Notes under the pieces: generated by a model | Seen by the model: the letters and a program-made list of their open reading frames with translations, nothing else | Told to the model about the DNA's origin: nothing | The model's database searches: none | In this document: positions 18,057-26,410 of the stretch, in pieces | Numbering within the stretch: position 1 is the first letter of the stretch | Layout: the number at the start of each line of letters is the position of its first letter | Assembly: GCA_036268355.1 (NCBI GenBank) | Contig: DATAUG010000187.1 | Location: 1 to 64,000, forward strand | Direction: 5' to 3' | Length of the DNA: 64,000 bases | Source: DASQPJ01 sp036268355 | Lineage (GTDB): Bacteria > Actinomycetota > Actinomycetes > Sporichthyales > Sporichthyaceae | Made by a program: the position numbers and the translations under genes

Positions 18057-18211
18057 CGGAAAGCGCGAACCGGGTCGTCGGTCGTTACATTGCGGCGCTC
18101 CGCGCCGCTTCGTGCTCGCTTCGCTCGCAGGGCCTCCGACAGATTGGCGGTCCGCTTCGACGGAAAGCGTGAACCGGATCGTCGGTCGTTGCATTGCGGC
18201 GCTGCGCGCCG
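18057..18211 (+). repeat. Imperfect 50-bp direct repeat, 103-bp period
   Basis: The segment from 18061 (AAAGCGCGAACCGGGTCGTC...) recurs from 18164 (AAAGCGTGAACCGGATCGTC...) with only a few substitutions over about 48 nt. Between the copies lies a run rich in GCTTCGCTCG. It fills the otherwise empty 380-bp gap between the protease and the next gene. No protein is supported here. Confidence 0.65.
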
Positions 18212-18369
18212 CGCAGGCGTGGGAACCAATTGGCCCGCCGCGACGACACTATTGGCAACGAGGTGTGAACTTGCCGGCCGCCGTCAGGCGTTGCGGGCGG
18301 CAGGTCTTGCGGTGGCCGCCCCCGGGTGCCAGGTAGTTCCCGGTCCTATGTGACTGGGGACGGACGGGC

Positions 18370-18957
18370 GTGGAGGAATTGCTTGCGCCGCCGGTTCGCC
18401 GGGTGGTGCGCGGCTTCGCCGCCGTCCGCCCGGCGACTGCCCGGGTGCCCGCGGGTGTGCGCGGCGCCGTGGCGGCCGGCACGGTGGTGGCCTGTTGGGC
18501 GGTGGCGACCGGAGTGGCCGGCGCGCTGCACGTCCCGACGGCGGCTCGTGCGGTGGCGCTGTTCGGGCATCTGGCCGGCCTGGTGGTCGGTCTGGGTGCG
18601 GTGGTGGCCGTCGACTGGTTGGGCCTGCTCTGGGCCGTCGGGCGGCGTTCGTTCGCGGAGGTGACCCGAACGGCCTCGGCGCTGCACCCGTTGATCTGCG
18701 CGGCTCTGCTGGCTCTGCTGGTAACCGGAGCGGTGCTGCATCCGGACATGACCTCCGGGCTGACCCGGGTGAAGCTCGCGCTGGTGCTGGTGATCGCGGT
18801 GAACGGGCTGTACGTGACCGCGCTGCAGGCCGGCCTTTCCGGCCGGTGCGCCGACCCGCCGCCCGGGCTGCTCGCGCAGGCGACCGCGGCCGTCGTCGTC
18901 TCCCAGCTGTGCTGGTGGGCGACGGTCGCCATCGGCCTGGCGAACGCCCGGCGCTAG
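18370..18957 (+). CDS. Integral membrane protein, about 4-5 TM
   Basis: A 195-residue hydrophobic protein starting at GTG 18370. Membrane segments lie near 34-52, 63-85, 100-122, 130-150 and 168-192. It contains a His in the second (FGHLAGLV) and others at loop edges (ALHPLI, VLHPDM), and the pattern TRVKLALVLVIAVNGLYV. Helices with interspersed His recall the CopD/DUF2269-like group, but I do not recognise it firmly. It lies convergent to a CsoR-like repressor gene, which hints at metal handling. Function unknown. Confidence 0.7.
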   Translation: MEELLAPPVRRVVRGFAAVRPATARVPAGVRGAVAAGTVVACWAVATGVAGALHVPTAARAVALFGHLAGLVVGLGAVVAVDWLGLLWAVGRRSFAEVTRTASALHPLICAALLALLVTGAVLHPDMTSGLTRVKLALVLVIAVNGLYVTALQAGLSGRCADPPPGLLAQATAAVVVSQLCWWATVAIGLANARR

Positions 18958-18966
18958 GCGGGATCG

Positions 18967-19077
18967 ATGCCCCCACCCGAGCGGCCCAGGCGTGCGGTGC
19001 TTGCGGTGCTCGCGTACCTGCTGGGCCTGGCCGCTGTGTTCGGCGCCGCTTACCTCTACCTGAGCGGTCGTGCCTGA
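18967..19077 (+). CDS. Small single-TM peptide (36 aa)
   Basis: A short frame starting at ATG 18967, 9 nt after the membrane protein stop, with GGCGGG just upstream. It encodes a basic, Pro-rich N-terminus (MPPPERPRRA) followed by one hydrophobic helix (LAVLAYLLGLAAVFGAAYLYL). Spacing suggests the same operon as the preceding membrane protein. It is plausible as a small membrane subunit, but supported only by composition and position. Confidence 0.4.
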   Translation: MPPPERPRRAVLAVLAYLLGLAAVFGAAYLYLSGRA

Positions 19078-19091
19078 CCCGAGCGAGCGGG

Positions 19092-19466
19092 TCAGGACTG
19101 GACGAGACCCCGGATGGCCTCGGCCAGCGTCCGTGCGGCGGTGGCCCCGGCTTCGGGGCCGTACTCGATCCGATGTTGCATGCAGTGCTCCACGTGCGTG
19201 CAGGAAACCTCGGCACCCAGCGAGCGCAGGGTCTTCATGATGATCACGAGGCGGATCACGACGTCGTCCCGGCCGGCCTCGGCCTCGACCATGCGCGCGG
19301 CCGTCCGGGCCTGCGCCTCGACCCGACGAAGTGTGCTCACCCGGCGGGCACGCTGCTTTCGCTCCTCTTCCGGCCGGCCGGCGCCCGAAGCGCAGTGAAG
19401 GAGTGCGTCGGTGTACCCGCGCCCGGTGTTGACGGAGAATTCCGCGCCGGTCGGCCCGCTCACCAC
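19092..19466 (-). CDS. CsoR/FrmR-family (DUF156) metal-sensitive repressor-like protein
   Basis: The C-terminal ~85 residues match the four-helix DUF156 fold: RRVEAQARTAARMVEAE, then VVIRLVIIMKTLRSLGAEV, then HVEHCM. The H-x3-C metal pair is present, but the upstream helix-2 Cys, normally just after the MVE segment, is Asp-Asp here (AGRDDVV), so copper sensing by the usual Cys-His-Cys site would be altered. The frame is open back to an ATG at 19586. I prefer the GTG pair at 19463/19466, because the extra 40 residues do not resemble the family. Even so the protein carries about 30 extra N-terminal residues. Palindromes upstream (19617-19682) could be its own operator. Confidence 0.6.
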   Translation of the reverse strand: MVSGPTGAEFSVNTGRGYTDALLHCASGAGRPEEERKQRARRVSTLRRVEAQARTAARMVEAEAGRDDVVIRLVIIMKTLRSLGAEVSCTHVEHCMQHRIEYGPEAGATAARTLAEAIRGLVQS

Positions 19467-19616
19467 GGGCAGCTCGGCAAGGCGGGATCGCTGTTCCCGA
19501 ATAACTGCAATCCCCACAACACCGCTGACAAGTCGCCCGAAGGCGTTCCTCAGTTCCGTGACCGCCCGGAATTTCTGCCCCGCCACTCGGGATATCCGGA
19601 CGCCCGCCGAGAATCA

Positions 19617-19682
19617 ATACCCGTAACCGGTATCGGCCTGATTTGTGCGAATACGGGTATCGAATTCATCGGATACCCGTAT
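19617..19682. promoter_or_regulatory. Cluster of ATACCSGGTAT/ATACGGGTATC palindromes
   Basis: An 11-bp perfect inverted repeat, ATACGGGTATC (19651-19661) and GATACCCGTAT (19672-19682), is separated by 10 bp. Another related palindrome (ATACC...GGTAT) lies at 19617-19633. These sit upstream of the CsoR-like gene and resemble the G-tract palindromes bound by CsoR-type repressors. The large inverted repeat could alternatively be a terminator for the gene ending at 19720. Confidence 0.5.
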
Positions 19683-19719
19683 CAGGTATGCGGCCAATTG
19701 GATTCAGGCGGCGAGCCGG

Positions 19720-20160
19720 TCAGAAGATGTCGTCGATGACGTCCTCGGCCAGGCCGAACCCAAGGCCCAGCCCAGCCCCTTGGGCGACCGCGCTGCCGAA
19801 CCGCCCACCCATGAACCGGGCTAGCAGACCCCTGCCCCGCGCCGGTTGCTGCTCCTCGGGCTGGTACTGCGGCTGTTGTTGCTGTGGCGGTGCCTCGTAG
19901 GAAGCCTCGACCAACGCCTGGTGGGCGTTGTCGACCACGAAGTCGTGCAGGGCCTGGACCAGCGCGGCCACCTGCCGCTGTTCGGCCTGCAACGCCATCG
20001 CGATCTCCCGCAGGTCGAGTTTCCACTCCTGCATGGACCGGTGGCTCTGCGCCTGCGCGGCCTGGAACTTGCCTGCCAAGGCCCGTATCGCCGCCACGGT
20101 CTGATCGGCCTGGGCCTGCAGTTGGGCCTGTGCCGCGTCGACGCGTTCCACCTCGGACAT
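19720..20160 (-). CDS. Coiled-coil protein with Gln-rich and Gly-rich tail
   Basis: A 146-residue protein starting at ATG 20160 with GGGAGG just upstream; the frame extends further but without coding character. Residues 1-80 are Ala/Gln/Glu-rich with heptad spacing (coiled coil). A PPQQQQPQYQPEEQQP stretch follows, then a Gly-rich segment (RFGSAVAQGAGLGLGFG) and an acidic end (AEDVIDDIF). No family is recognised with certainty. It resembles small scaffold or DUF2076-like proteins. The gene is divergent from the MarR regulator, 140 bp away. Confidence 0.65.
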   Translation of the reverse strand: MSEVERVDAAQAQLQAQADQTVAAIRALAGKFQAAQAQSHRSMQEWKLDLREIAMALQAEQRQVAALVQALHDFVVDNAHQALVEASYEAPPQQQQPQYQPEEQQPARGRGLLARFMGGRFGSAVAQGAGLGLGFGLAEDVIDDIF

Positions 20161-20233
20161 CGCTGCCTCCCTGCGACCCACCGTAGCGAGTCGTCGCCCC
20201 TCCGGCAGCAGCCCGGTCGAGGGGACAAAATAG

Positions 20234-20268
20234 TTGACACTTCGCGATGTCGTTAGCAGGCTAACGAC
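20234..20268 (+). promoter_or_regulatory. MarR operator: perfect 20-bp palindrome beside TTGACA
   Basis: GTCGTTAGC-AG-GCTAACGAC at 20249-20268 is a perfect inverted repeat with 9-bp arms. A consensus -35 hexamer TTGACA lies at 20234-20239, so a bound dimer would cover the spacer and -10 region. It is 33 bp before the MarR gene. Autorepression of the MarR-MFS unit is the simplest reading. Confidence 0.7.
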
Positions 20269-20300
20269 TTTGGTCCCTGTCGGAGTAGTGAGGTCAGTCG

Positions 20301-20774
20301 ATGGCCACAGGCTTGAGCCGGACGCCCAAGCGGGCGCGTACCGACGCCGACCAGACCGAGTTCTGGAGCGCCTGGGACGAGTTCTCCGCCGCGTGGCGTG
20401 CGGCCCGCGGCCGTGCTGCCCAGGAGACCCCGGACGGGCTGACGCACTCCCAGTTCCGGCTGTTGTGTGCAGTGGCCGAATCTCCGGACGGTCGGTGCGG
20501 GCAGCTGGCCGAGCAGATCGGAGTGGCCGCACCGACGGTGACCCGCATGCTCTCCGGACTCGAGGCCGCCGGCTTCGTCACCCGCGCCCCGTCCGCCGAG
20601 GACCGGCGCGGGGTGTGCGTGCACCTGACCGCCGCCGGCCGCGAGGCGTTGCGAGCCAAGGAGGAGGTCGTCGCCCGCAAGCGGCAGACGCTCTACGACT
20701 GGTTGAGTCCGGTCGAACGCCGGCAGGCGACCGAGCTGTTCCGTCGGCTGGCCGACGAGCTGGATGTTTTGTGA
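20301..20774 (+). CDS. MarR-family transcriptional regulator
   Basis: A 157-residue winged-helix protein. The HTH is CGQLAEQIGVAAPTVTRMLSGLEAAGFVTR and the wing is APSAEDRRGVCVHLTAAG, the usual MarR pattern. It starts at ATG 20301, and the MFS transporter gene lies about 75 bp downstream in the same direction. That arrangement is typical of a ligand-responsive repressor controlling its own pump. The palindrome at 20249-20268 is the likely binding site. Confidence 0.9.
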   Translation: MATGLSRTPKRARTDADQTEFWSAWDEFSAAWRAARGRAAQETPDGLTHSQFRLLCAVAESPDGRCGQLAEQIGVAAPTVTRMLSGLEAAGFVTRAPSAEDRRGVCVHLTAAGREALRAKEEVVARKRQTLYDWLSPVERRQATELFRRLADELDVL

Positions 20775-20847
20775 GCGAGCGCAGCGAGCGAACAAATGTC
20801 ACCGTGCACGCCACACTCGGCGTGCACCGTCAGACGTTGGTGCGCCG

Positions 20848-22620
20848 GTGAGTTTGGTTCCGCCTCGGCACAACCACATGCTCACCCTGGTGGCGTTGGT
20901 GAGCGCCTCGACGGCCTATGCGCTGTCGCAGACGTTGGTCGCCCCGGCGCTGCCGCTGTTCCAACGCGCGCTGCACACCTCGACGACCGCCGTCACGTTC
21001 GTGCTCACGGCGTACCTGCTGGCGGCGTCGGTGGCCACCCCGATCGCCGGTCGGCTGGGCGACATGTTCGGCAAGAAGCGCCTGATGATGGTCGTCCTGT
21101 CGTTGTTCGCCGCCGGCTCGCTGCTCGGCGCGCTGGCCACCTCGATCCAGGTGATGATCCTGGCCCGGGTGATCCAGGGCTGCAGCGCCGCGATCTTCCC
21201 GTTGGCGTACGGGATCATCCGCGACGAGTTCCCGCGCGAGCGGATGTCCGCCGGGATCGGCCTGATCAGCGCGACGTTCGGGATAGGCGGCGGCTTCGGG
21301 TTGATCCTGTCCGGGCTGATCGTCGACCACCTGTCCTACCACTGGCTCTACTGGACCGGGCTGATCGTGGTGCTGGGCGCCCTGGCCGCCACGCATGCGT
21401 GGGTGCCGGAGTCCCCGGTCAAGACGCCGGCCAAGGTGGACTGGACCGGCGCCGCGCTGCTCAGCTCGGGCCTGATCGCGGCCCTGGTCGCGATCAGCGA
21501 GGGCAACCGGTGGGGCTGGCTGTCGCCGCGCATCATCTGGCTGCTGGCCGGCGGACTGATCGCGTTGGCGGTCCTCGTCTGGTTCGAACCGCGCCATCCG
21601 CAACCGCTGGCAGACATGCACATGCTGTCCCGCCGGGCGGTGCTCACCCCCAACCTCACCGGGTTCCTGGTCGGGTTCGGAATGTTCGGCGGGTTCATCC
21701 TGATCCCGCAGTTCGTCCAGATGCCCACCTCGACCGGTTACGGGTTCGGCGCCTCGGTCACCACGGCCGGGATCTTCATGCTCCCCTCGACCGTGGGCAT
21801 GCTGCTGAGCGGGCCCGCCGCCGGGTGGATGTGCGACCGCATCGGCTCGCGGACCGCGCTGCTGGTCGGCACGGTGTCACTGACCGCGGCGTTCCTGTTC
21901 CTGGCGGTCCTGCACGACGAGGCCTGGTCGGTCTACACCGGCTCGGGCCTGATCGGTATCGGCCTCGGCTTCTCGTACGCGGCAATGGCGAACCTGATCA
22001 TCGCCGCGGTCCCGCAGACGCAGACCGGGGCGGCCACCGGCATCAACACCATCATGCGCACGATCGGCGGCACACTCGGCGGCCAGATCGCAGCCAGCAT
22101 CATCGCGGCTCAGCTGGCTTCGTCCGGGCTTCCGAAGGAGTCCGGCTTCACCGCCGCGTTCGCGATGTTCGCTGTGGCGCTCGTCCTCGCGACGCTGGCG
22201 GCCCTGGCGATCCCGGTCACGCGTCGCGTGGTGGCCCGCGACCTCGTGCTGCCCGGTGCGGCAGTCGCCGCCACCCTGCCCGATCCTGTCGACGACGAGC
22301 ACGCCATCGACGGCGCGGTCCACACCACAACCGGCGACCCGTTGGACGATGCGCTGGTCGTGCTGCTCGACCAGCACGGCCACGCCGTGCAGCAAACCCG
22401 CACCGGCCCGCGGGGCCAATACCGCATCACCGGCATCCAGCGCGGCCCGCACACCATCGTGGTGATCGCCGACGGCCACGACCCCGACGCCACCGACATC
22501 GCGGTGCCACGCCAGGGCGGACCTGTGCTCGTCCTCGGCAGCCGTTACTCGGCGACCGATGCGGTCGCCGATGTCGATCGGCGGCGGCCGGCTTCACTCG
22601 CGACCCGACGAAGCTTCTGA
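20848..22620 (+). CDS. MFS drug:proton antiporter (DHA2, 14-TM) with C-terminal carboxypeptidase-regulatory-like domain
   Basis: A 590-residue protein. Residues about 10-465 form a DHA2-type MFS transporter, with motif A GRLGDMFGKKRLMM and motif C-like GIGGGFGLILSG. The last ~100 residues are a transthyretin-like/CarboxypepD_reg domain (GAVHTTTGDPLDDALVVLLD...GQYRITGIQRGPHTIVVIADG). Such domains are usually extracytoplasmic, yet a 14-TM topology puts this end in the cytosol. The start chosen is GTG 20848; ATG 20878 is an alternative. It probably exports a toxic compound under control of the upstream MarR protein. Confidence 0.85.
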   Translation: MSLVPPRHNHMLTLVALVSASTAYALSQTLVAPALPLFQRALHTSTTAVTFVLTAYLLAASVATPIAGRLGDMFGKKRLMMVVLSLFAAGSLLGALATSIQVMILARVIQGCSAAIFPLAYGIIRDEFPRERMSAGIGLISATFGIGGGFGLILSGLIVDHLSYHWLYWTGLIVVLGALAATHAWVPESPVKTPAKVDWTGAALLSSGLIAALVAISEGNRWGWLSPRIIWLLAGGLIALAVLVWFEPRHPQPLADMHMLSRRAVLTPNLTGFLVGFGMFGGFILIPQFVQMPTSTGYGFGASVTTAGIFMLPSTVGMLLSGPAAGWMCDRIGSRTALLVGTVSLTAAFLFLAVLHDEAWSVYTGSGLIGIGLGFSYAAMANLIIAAVPQTQTGAATGINTIMRTIGGTLGGQIAASIIAAQLASSGLPKESGFTAAFAMFAVALVLATLAALAIPVTRRVVARDLVLPGAAVAATLPDPVDDEHAIDGAVHTTTGDPLDDALVVLLDQHGHAVQQTRTGPRGQYRITGIQRGPHTIVVIADGHDPDATDIAVPRQGGPVLVLGSRYSATDAVADVDRRRPASLATRRSF

Positions 22621-22787
22621 CCGTCCCTCACACCGGCCTGGTTCCGCCTCCGGCGCGTGGACAGCCACGGTCGAGGTAGGCGATAGTTCGGGCGAACTGC
22701 CGCCGGATGGGTCAACGGCACCGCTGGAGCGGGCCGTGCCGATCGGCAGCCGCAGAGCGGGTCACGGCGCCGTAGAGGGAGACATTT

Positions 22788-23897
22788 ATGAAGACCAGGG
22801 CCGCACTTCTGCCCGGAACGGGCAAGGACTGGGAGATCGCCGAGCTCGACCTGGACCCGCCGAAGGTGGGCGAGGTCCTGGTCAAGTACATGGCATCGGG
22901 GCTGTGCCACACCGACGAGCACTTCCGGGCGGGGGACCTGGTGCCGCGCTTCCCGATCGTCGGGGGCCACGAGGGCGCCGGAATCGTGGTGGAGGTCGGG
23001 CCCGGGGTGACCCACGTGGCGCCCGGCGATCACATCGTCACCCCGTTCATCCCCGCCTGCGGCAAGTGTCGCTACTGCGCCACCGGCAGGCAGTACCTCT
23101 GCGACCGGGGTGCGACCCTGCTGGAGGGTTGCCTGGTCGACGGGACCTTCCGCTTCCACCGCGACGGCGAGGACATCGGCCAGACCTTCGGGGTGGGCAC
23201 GTTCGCGCAGCACGCCGTGGTCTCGCAGGACAACTGCGTGGTGATCGACAACGACGTCAGCTTCGAGGTGGCCTGCCTGGTCGGCTGCGGGGTCCCCACG
23301 GGGTGGGGCTCGGCCACCTCGGCCGCCGACGTGCGGCCCGGCGACACCGTGGTGATCTACGGCTCGGGCGGCGTCGGCATCAATGCCGTGCAGGGCGCCC
23401 GCTTCGCCGGAGCCAGGAATGTCGTGGCCATCGATCCGCTGCCCAACAAGCGGGAGGCGGCCGAGGAGCTCGGCGCCACGCACAGCGCCGCCAACCACGC
23501 GGACGCCGCGGCCCTGGTCATGGAACTGACGCGGGGTCAGATGGCTGACAAGGCAATCATCACCGTGGGCCTGGCCGACAACGAGGTCATGATCAACGCC
23601 TTCGACATCGTCGGCAAGGACGGCGTCGTCGTCCTCACCGCGGTGAGCAGCCCGACGATGACCATCAACGTCCCCGGCATCCTGCTGACCCTCTTCCAGA
23701 AGACGATCAAGGGCTGCCTCTACGGCAGCATGAGCCCCAACATTGCTGTCAAGGAGATGATCGCCCTCTACCAGTCCGGCGACCTGAAGCTCGACGAGCT
23801 GATCACCAAGCGCTACCAACTCGACGAGGTCAATCAGGCCTACCAGGACCTCCTCGACGGCAAGAACATGCGGGGGATCATCGTTCACGAGCACTGA
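22788..23897 (+). CDS. NDMA-dependent (mycofactocin-type) Zn alcohol dehydrogenase
   Basis: A 369-residue class III-like medium-chain dehydrogenase. Catalytic zinc ligands are the Cys in SGLCHTDEH, the His in GGHEGAG and the Cys in VGCGVPTGWG. Structural zinc is bound by CGKCRYC followed by YLC. The Rossmann motif is GSGGVGINAV. The N-terminus MKTRAALLPGTGKDW and the overall length match the actinobacterial NDMA-dependent group, whose NADH stays bound and is thought to be re-oxidised by mycofactocin. The start has GAGGGAG upstream. No mycofactocin biosynthesis genes are visible in this window. Confidence 0.85.
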   Translation: MKTRAALLPGTGKDWEIAELDLDPPKVGEVLVKYMASGLCHTDEHFRAGDLVPRFPIVGGHEGAGIVVEVGPGVTHVAPGDHIVTPFIPACGKCRYCATGRQYLCDRGATLLEGCLVDGTFRFHRDGEDIGQTFGVGTFAQHAVVSQDNCVVIDNDVSFEVACLVGCGVPTGWGSATSAADVRPGDTVVIYGSGGVGINAVQGARFAGARNVVAIDPLPNKREAAEELGATHSAANHADAAALVMELTRGQMADKAIITVGLADNEVMINAFDIVGKDGVVVLTAVSSPTMTINVPGILLTLFQKTIKGCLYGSMSPNIAVKEMIALYQSGDLKLDELITKRYQLDEVNQAYQDLLDGKNMRGIIVHEH

Positions 23898-23919
23898 TCG
23901 CCCGGACGACGATCCGCGA

Positions 23920-24726
23920 TCAGGATGCGTCCGCGATCGCGGCAAGCAGTGCGTCCGCGATGCCGGGCCGGGCGATCACCAGGTCCGGCAGCAGCGGATC
24001 CGGGCGGTTGTAGCGCAACGGCGAGCCGTCCAGCCGACTGGTGTGCATCCCCGCGCCCCGGGCGACCGCCACCGGGGCCGCCGAGTCCCACTCGTACTGG
24101 CCCCCGCTGTGCACGTACGCGTCGACCTCGCCGAGGACGACGGCGGTCACCTTGAACCCGGCCGACCCCATCGGGATCAACTGGGCGCCCAGGGCTTCCG
24201 CGGCCGCCACGGCGACCGCCGGCGGGCGGGTGCGGCTCACCGCGATGCGCAACGGACCCTCGGCGCGATCCGGCGCGGTCGGGGCGGCGCCCGAGGACAG
24301 CACGATTCCCCGACCGGGCAGCGCCACCGCCCCCACCGTCAGATCGCCGTCCGGACCGGCGATGCGTTCCCAGAGCGCGACGTGCACCGCCCAGTCCGCC
24401 CGGCCCTCGCCGAACTCGCGAGTGCCGTCCAACGGGTCGATGATCCAGAGGCGGTGCCGACCCAGCCGCGCCGGGTCGTCCCGAGCCTCCTCGGACAGCA
24501 CCGCGTCGGTCGGTCGCGCCCGGCCCAGCCGTTCGGCCAGCAGTGCCTGCGCCCGCGCGTCGCCCGCCTTGCGCAAGCCCGCCTCGTCGCCGTCCCAGGA
24601 GTCGCGGACCCCGGTGAGCAGCTCGCCCGCCGCCCCGGCCAGGTGGATGGCGAGCGCGAGGTCGTCGGAGTCGTCCTCGCTCCACGGGACAAGCCGGCCG
24701 GGCATCCCGGTCACCATAGCGGCCAT
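23920..24726 (-). CDS. cysQ: Inositol monophosphatase-family phosphatase, CysQ-like
   Basis: A 268-residue protein. It has the metal-binding motif WIIDPLDGTREF and a second motif GGQYEWDSAAPVAVARGAG, the form found in actinobacterial CysQ (3'(2'),5'-bisphosphate nucleotidase, also active on inositol phosphates). The family hydrolyses PAP from sulfate assimilation. It is convergent with the alcohol dehydrogenase, with only 22 bp between the stops. Candidate starts are ATG 24726, 24717 and 24705; none has a strong ribosome site. Confidence 0.82.
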   Translation of the reverse strand: MAAMVTGMPGRLVPWSEDDSDDLALAIHLAGAAGELLTGVRDSWDGDEAGLRKAGDARAQALLAERLGRARPTDAVLSEEARDDPARLGRHRLWIIDPLDGTREFGEGRADWAVHVALWERIAGPDGDLTVGAVALPGRGIVLSSGAAPTAPDRAEGPLRIAVSRTRPPAVAVAAAEALGAQLIPMGSAGFKVTAVVLGEVDAYVHSGGQYEWDSAAPVAVARGAGMHTSRLDGSPLRYNRPDPLLPDLVIARPGIADALLAAIADAS

Positions 24727-24958
24727 GGTGCGCTGCTCGACGGTGAGCGCCGGTCGCGCCCCAGGCTGCCCCGGCGGCCGGCAGGTATCTCAGGCCTGAG
24801 AGCGATTTCTCAGAAATGTCCGGATTGCCACCACTTGTCCTGACCCTTTTGGGAGATACTTGTAAACCATCGGTGAACGTGTATGCCGTTGCTGGCGGGC
24901 CATGTTTCGTGACGTTCGCGTGCTTGGTCATCCATCACCAGGTCCTGGAGGCAGAGCC

Positions 24959-25876
24959 ATGCGGAAAAAGTCCGTCGTCGCCAAGGTCGCCGTCCTCAGT
25001 GGCGTCGTATCCATGAGCGTGCTCGGGACGGGCGTCGCGATGGCCACCCCGCCGTCGGGCGTCGTCCAGTTCACGGACCTCGCCCGGGCGCAGGCCGTCG
25101 AGAGCCTGTCCGTGCCCATCAAGCCGGGCGCCGCCCTCGTGACAGGGGCGTACTCGCTCGCCCCCGGTGGTCAGACCGGGTGGCGGAAGCTGCCCGGCGC
25201 CGCGATCCTCGCCGTGACCAAGGGCAAGATGACGGTCCGCCGGGCAGACGGGTGCGGCACCAAGGACTACGAGAACGGGCAGGCCGCGGTTGTCCCGGCG
25301 GGGGAGTACCTGGTCGTGAACTCCGGCAAGGAGCCGCTGGAGATGTTCGGCGTGTTCTTCGACCAGGCCGCCGACGCCCCGAAGCCGCTGGCCGAGGGCC
25401 CGACGGCCGGCGCTCCGGCCAACTGCGCCGCGTTCACGGCGGCGTCGGCCCCGTCGGGCGTTTCGGTCAGCAGGCACGAGGCGGCGACGATGGTCCCCGG
25501 GATGTTCGGAAACGGTTCGACCCTCGACATCGATGCCGGCAAGGACGTGTACGCCAGCTTCCTGGACATCTCTCCCGGGTTCAGCAGCGGTTGGATTTCG
25601 CACCGACCGGCCGTGAACATCATGTCGGGCGGTGAACTCACCTACGTCATGGCGCGCGACGGCAAGTGCGACAGCAGCGAGAAGTACCACACCGGCCAGG
25701 CCTTCTATCACCCCGCGCACCGCCACATGGCGAACAACGAGGGCACGGAACACGTCCTGCTCACGAGCATGTACTTCGACCTGCCCCACGACACTGCGGC
25801 GCCGGTGATCGGCGACACGATCACGGCCGTCGACTTCACCCAGGCGCCGCCGGCGGACTGCGTCCGGCTGCGGTGA
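24959..25876 (+). CDS. Secreted bicupin-like protein
   Basis: A 305-residue protein with a Sec signal peptide (MRKKSVVAKVAVLSGVVSMSVLGTGVAMA, cleavage near 30). Two cupin-like halves are visible. The first contains GGQTGWRKLPGAAILAVTKGKMTV and VVPAGEYLVV. The second contains GFSSGWISHRPAVNIMSGGELTYV and FYHPAHRHMANNEGTE, whose His residues could bind a metal. Four Cys are present. The start ATG 24959 is preceded by GGAGGCAG. It overlaps the cupredoxin gene by GTGA, so the two exported proteins are co-translated. Function unknown; a metal- or redox-linked periplasmic role is inferred. Confidence 0.75.
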   Translation: MRKKSVVAKVAVLSGVVSMSVLGTGVAMATPPSGVVQFTDLARAQAVESLSVPIKPGAALVTGAYSLAPGGQTGWRKLPGAAILAVTKGKMTVRRADGCGTKDYENGQAAVVPAGEYLVVNSGKEPLEMFGVFFDQAADAPKPLAEGPTAGAPANCAAFTAASAPSGVSVSRHEAATMVPGMFGNGSTLDIDAGKDVYASFLDISPGFSSGWISHRPAVNIMSGGELTYVMARDGKCDSSEKYHTGQAFYHPAHRHMANNEGTEHVLLTSMYFDLPHDTAAPVIGDTITAVDFTQAPPADCVRLR

Positions 25877-26304
25877 GCCCGACCGGGACGACCGCTCGTC
25901 GGAATCTCGTCGTCGGCCTGGTTCCGGCGGTCGTCGCGATCTGGCTGGTCGGGCCGGCCGGCGTCCGATCGTTTGCCGCCGGGCAGCCCGATGCGGTGAC
26001 CTGCAGCCCGAACGGCACGGTCGTGTCGGTGATCGCGTTCGACGGGAAGTTCGACAGGAAATGCCTGGCGGCCCCGGCCGGCCAGGCGTTGACGATCGAC
26101 TTCAAGAACCTCGATCGCGGTATTCCGCACAACGTGGCGATCTATCGGGATCAGACGGCACAGCAGATGCTGTTCAAGGGCGCTCTGGTCGAGGGGCCGG
26201 GCGTGAGCAGCTACTCCGTCCCGGCCCTGCCGGCCGGACGGTGGTTCTTCCGCTGCGACCCGCACCCGGACATGAACGGCACGTTCATCGTGGGAAAGTC
26301 GTAG
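25873..26304 (+). CDS. Secreted cupredoxin (type 1 copper protein)
   Basis: A 143-residue protein beginning at GTG 25873, overlapping the cupin stop. It has an N-terminal membrane/signal segment (LVVGLVPAVVAIWLVG). The copper site is readable: His86 in IPHNVAI and Cys128, His131 and Met134 in the C-x2-H-x2-M arrangement RCDPHPDM, preceded by GRWFF, the plastocyanin/amicyanin pattern. It is expected to carry electrons or copper outside the membrane. Coupling to the cupin gene suggests the cupin is its redox or metal partner. Confidence 0.85.
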   Translation: MSPTGTTARRNLVVGLVPAVVAIWLVGPAGVRSFAAGQPDAVTCSPNGTVVSVIAFDGKFDRKCLAAPAGQALTIDFKNLDRGIPHNVAIYRDQTAQQMLFKGALVEGPGVSSYSVPALPAGRWFFRCDPHPDMNGTFIVGKS

Positions 26305-26410
26305 CCGAAAACCGGTGGCCGGACGGCCTCAGGGTCGGCAGCACGGGTGATCCCGACGGTCGTCGAACGGGAAGTCCGGATCGTCCAGGAAGGCACTACT
26401 CCGAGCGCGT

